Assembly (NCBI RefSeq): GCF_013374995.1
Contig: NZ_CP056030.1
Coordinates: 1,768,501 to 1,832,500 of the forward strand
Direction of reading: 5' to 3'
Origin: Pseudomonas eucalypticola
GTDB taxonomy: Bacteria; Pseudomonadota; Gammaproteobacteria; Pseudomonadales; Pseudomonadaceae
Length of the DNA: 64,000 bases
The notes under the pieces were generated by a model. It had not been told where the DNA came from and ran no database searches. It saw only the letters and a list, made by a program, of their open reading frames with translations. The position numbers and the translations under genes were made by a program. Shown here in pieces: positions 62,029 to 64,000 of this stretch. Within the stretch, counting starts at the first letter, position 1; the number at the start of each line of letters is the position of its first letter.

Positions 62029-64000
62029 ATGAGTGACGCTGTACGCGCCGACGCCCTGCTGGCCCAACTCCCCCGCAAGGGCCGTGGCAGGCTCAAGGTG
62101 TTCCTGGGGGCCGCCCCTGGGGTGGGCAAGACGTATGCCATGCTCCAGGCTGCCCACGCCCAGGTGCGCCAGGGCGTGAACGTGCTGGCGGGGGTGGTCG
62201 AAACCCACGGCCGCGCCGAAACCGAAGCGCTGCTGGGGGGCCTGCCTCAACAGCCGCTGGTGCGCTCGCGCTACCGGGGCGTGACCCTGGAAGAAATGGA
62301 CCTGGACGGCCTGTTGCAGGCTGCCCCTCGCCTGGTGCTGGTGGACGAACTGGCCCACAGCAACGCTCCCGGCAGCCGCCACGCCAAGCGCTGGCAGGAC
62401 ATTCAGGAGCTGCTGGCGGCGAACATTGACGTGTACACCACGGTCAACGTTCAGCACCTTGAAAGCCTCAACGACCAGGTGCGGGACATTACCGGCGTGC
62501 AAGTGCGCGAAACCCTGCCCGACTGGGTGCTGCAGGAAGCCGATGAACTGGTGCTGATCGACCTGCCGCCGCGTGAGTTGCTGGAGCGCCTGCGCGACGG
62601 CAAGGTGTACGTGCCGGAGCAGGCCAGGGCGGCCATCGAGGCGTTCTTCACCCAGACCAACCTCACTGCGTTGCGTGAGCTGGCCATGCAGACGGCCGCC
62701 GCCCAGGTGGACGCCGACCTCACCCAGGGCTACCGGCGCCTGGGCCAGGCCGCCCCGGCACTGCGCGGGCGCCTGCTGGTGGGCGTGGATGCCGATGCCC
62801 AGGCCGAACGCCTGGTGCGCCACGCCAGCCGCGTGGCCGAGCGCAGGCACTTGCCCTGGACGCTGGTGCATGTGGACACCGGCCAGGCGCGGGACGAAAA
62901 CGGCCGCCAGCACTTGCAGAATGCCCAGTTGCTGGCCGAGCGCCTGGGCGGTGAAGTGGTGGTGCTGCGGGCCGCGGAAGTGGCCAAGACCCTGATCCAG
63001 CACGCCGCCGAGCGCCGCGCCAGCCTGGTGCTGGTGGGCCAGTCGCGGCCGTTGCTGCGCCGGCGCCTGTTCGGCGGGGGGCTGGGGCCGCGGTTGTTGC
63101 GCGATACCCATGGCCTGGAGATCAACGTGCTGGACCGTGACCAGGCGCGGCCATTACCGCGCACCCGCGGGGCCGGGGAGTGGGTGTGGTTCGACTACCT
63201 GCTGGCGCTGTTCGCCACCCTCGCCGCCAGTGGCCTGGCCTCGGCGGTGGCCAGCGTGCTGGCGCTGCCGAACATTTCCCTGGTGTTCCTCGCCGCGGTG
63301 CTGCTGGTGGCAGTGCGCAGCAGCCTGGGCCCAGCGCTGGTGTGCGCGGCGCTGTCGTTCCTGGCCTATGACTTTCTGTTCATCCCACCGACGTTCTCCC
63401 TGACCATCTACCGCGAGGAAGACGTGCTGACCCTGCTGTTCTTCCTGCTGATGGCGGCGCTGACCGGCAACCTGGCGGCCCGCCAGCGCCGGCAGTTGCA
63501 GGCGCTGCGCGACACCCAGGAAGAAACCGGTGAACTGCTCGACCTATCGCGCAAGCTCACCGCTGCCACCGACCGCCAGGCCGTGCTCACTGCCGCCGCC
63601 CAGCACCTGCAAGGTTGGCGCGATTTACAGGTATGGGTGGTAGAGCGTGACGGCGACCAGGGCTGGAAAGACCCTGGCGGCCATGCCGTGGCCCTGGCCG
63701 ATACCGAGCGAGCCGCCGCCGACTGGGCCTGGCAGCACGACCAGCCGGCGGGCATGGGCACCGGCACTTTGCCGGCGGGGCGCTGGTGGTGGCTGCCGGT
63801 GTCGGCGCAGGTGCGGCCGCTGGCCTTGCTGGGTGTGCGCGAACGCGAGGGCCGGCCCTTGAGTCTGCAACGCCGGCGCTTGCTGGCGGCGCTCAGCCAA
63901 CCGCTGGCCCAGGCGCTGGCGCGGGCGCAATTGGCCCAGGACCTGGAAGCGGCCCGCTTGCACGGTGAGACCGAGCAATTGCGCAGTGCCTTGCTGGCCT
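62029..64000 (+). CDS. kdpD: KdpD sensor kinase, 3' end beyond the window
   Basis: 657 complete codons are visible. The N-terminal KdpD domain has an intact Walker A (LGAAPGVGKTYAM, about residue 29) and VVETHGRAET, then a universal-stress-like domain (about 245-365), four membrane helices of DUF4118 (about 387-480), and a GAF-like domain reaching the edge. The catalytic kinase half is off the window. KdpD senses K+ limitation and phosphorylates KdpE, which activates kdpFABC. An in-frame GTG sits just before the chosen ATG. It begins 57 bp after kdpC. Confidence 0.95.
   Translation, partial: MSDAVRADALLAQLPRKGRGRLKVFLGAAPGVGKTYAMLQAAHAQVRQGVNVLAGVVETHGRAETEALLGGLPQQPLVRSRYRGVTLEEMDLDGLLQAAPRLVLVDELAHSNAPGSRHAKRWQDIQELLAANIDVYTTVNVQHLESLNDQVRDITGVQVRETLPDWVLQEADELVLIDLPPRELLERLRDGKVYVPEQARAAIEAFFTQTNLTALRELAMQTAAAQVDADLTQGYRRLGQAAPALRGRLLVGVDADAQAERLVRHASRVAERRHLPWTLVHVDTGQARDENGRQHLQNAQLLAERLGGEVVVLRAAEVAKTLIQHAAERRASLVLVGQSRPLLRRRLFGGGLGPRLLRDTHGLEINVLDRDQARPLPRTRGAGEWVWFDYLLALFATLAASGLASAVASVLALPNISLVFLAAVLLVAVRSSLGPALVCAALSFLAYDFLFIPPTFSLTIYREEDVLTLLFFLLMAALTGNLAARQRRQLQALRDTQEETGELLDLSRKLTAATDRQAVLTAAAQHLQGWRDLQVWVVERDGDQGWKDPGGHAVALADTERAAADWAWQHDQPAGMGTGTLPAGRWWWLPVSAQVRPLALLGVREREGRPLSLQRRRLLAALSQPLAQALARAQLAQDLEAARLHGETEQLRSALLA

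Overview
The window is high-GC bacterial chromosome and reads as a Pseudomonas of the fluorescens/putida type. The signs are the gene content (EmrAB with its own outer-membrane factor, TgpA-type transglutaminase locus, Pseudomonas-style small proteins), the codon use, and REP-like dispersed inverted repeats. The species cannot be fixed from this sequence.

Layout. 1-4.4 kb: tail of a likely MarR regulator followed by a tripartite drug-efflux operon (outer-membrane factor, EmrA, EmrB). 4.4-12.5 kb: an oxidative pentonate-catabolism locus with a GntR/FCD regulator, an IlvD/Edd-type pentonate dehydratase, and a divergent operon of MFS transporter, FAH-fold AraD1-type dehydratase, ketoglutarate-semialdehyde dehydrogenase and a second MFS transporter. 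A palindrome in the divergent promoter fits the FCD-regulator operator pattern. 12.6-16.5 kb: small conserved protein, exported lactonase-fold beta-propeller, DUF2945 protein, UvsE repair endonuclease, tRNA-Gln(UUG), and small exported or membrane ORFs. 16.5-22 kb: sbcD-sbcC-GST. 22-28.9 kb: a translationally coupled MoxR-DUF58-DUF4381-VWA-VWA/TPR-BatD operon. 29-30.2 kb: patatin phospholipase.

30.2-39.4 kb is an Rhs polymorphic-toxin island read leftward: EagR-type chaperone, full-length PAAR/Rhs protein with a WHH-nuclease tip, and its SUKH immunity gene. Behind these lies a graveyard of displaced modules: truncated Rhs core pieces, an intact second SUKH gene attached to the last 24 codons of a lost WHH toxin, a third SUKH gene broken by one in-frame stop, and an orphan Rhs tip with an ADP-ribosyltransferase-like toxin plus a candidate immunity gene. 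A colinear direct repeat of about 1.02 kb links the main gene and the orphan tip and could swap tips by deleting 3,707 bp. The tips, immunity genes and spacers are visibly richer in A+T than the core.

39.9-44.9 kb: small lipoprotein and a second MoxR-DUF58 locus, this time with TgpA and a CHAD protein. 45-54.3 kb: thioesterase, small membrane protein, chemoreceptor, TatD, MltF, a frameshifted DoxX gene, two alpha/beta hydrolases, DUF4892 protein and an AI-2E family permease. 54.3-57.2 kb: six-EF-hand protein and an OmpR/EnvZ-type two-component pair. 57.5 kb to the right edge: kdpFABC and the first two thirds of kdpD (high-affinity potassium uptake).

The most interesting part is the Rhs island. 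It preserves, at base-pair resolution, how toxin tips are displaced and lost while immunity genes persist. No CRISPR array, insertion-sequence transposase or rRNA was seen.
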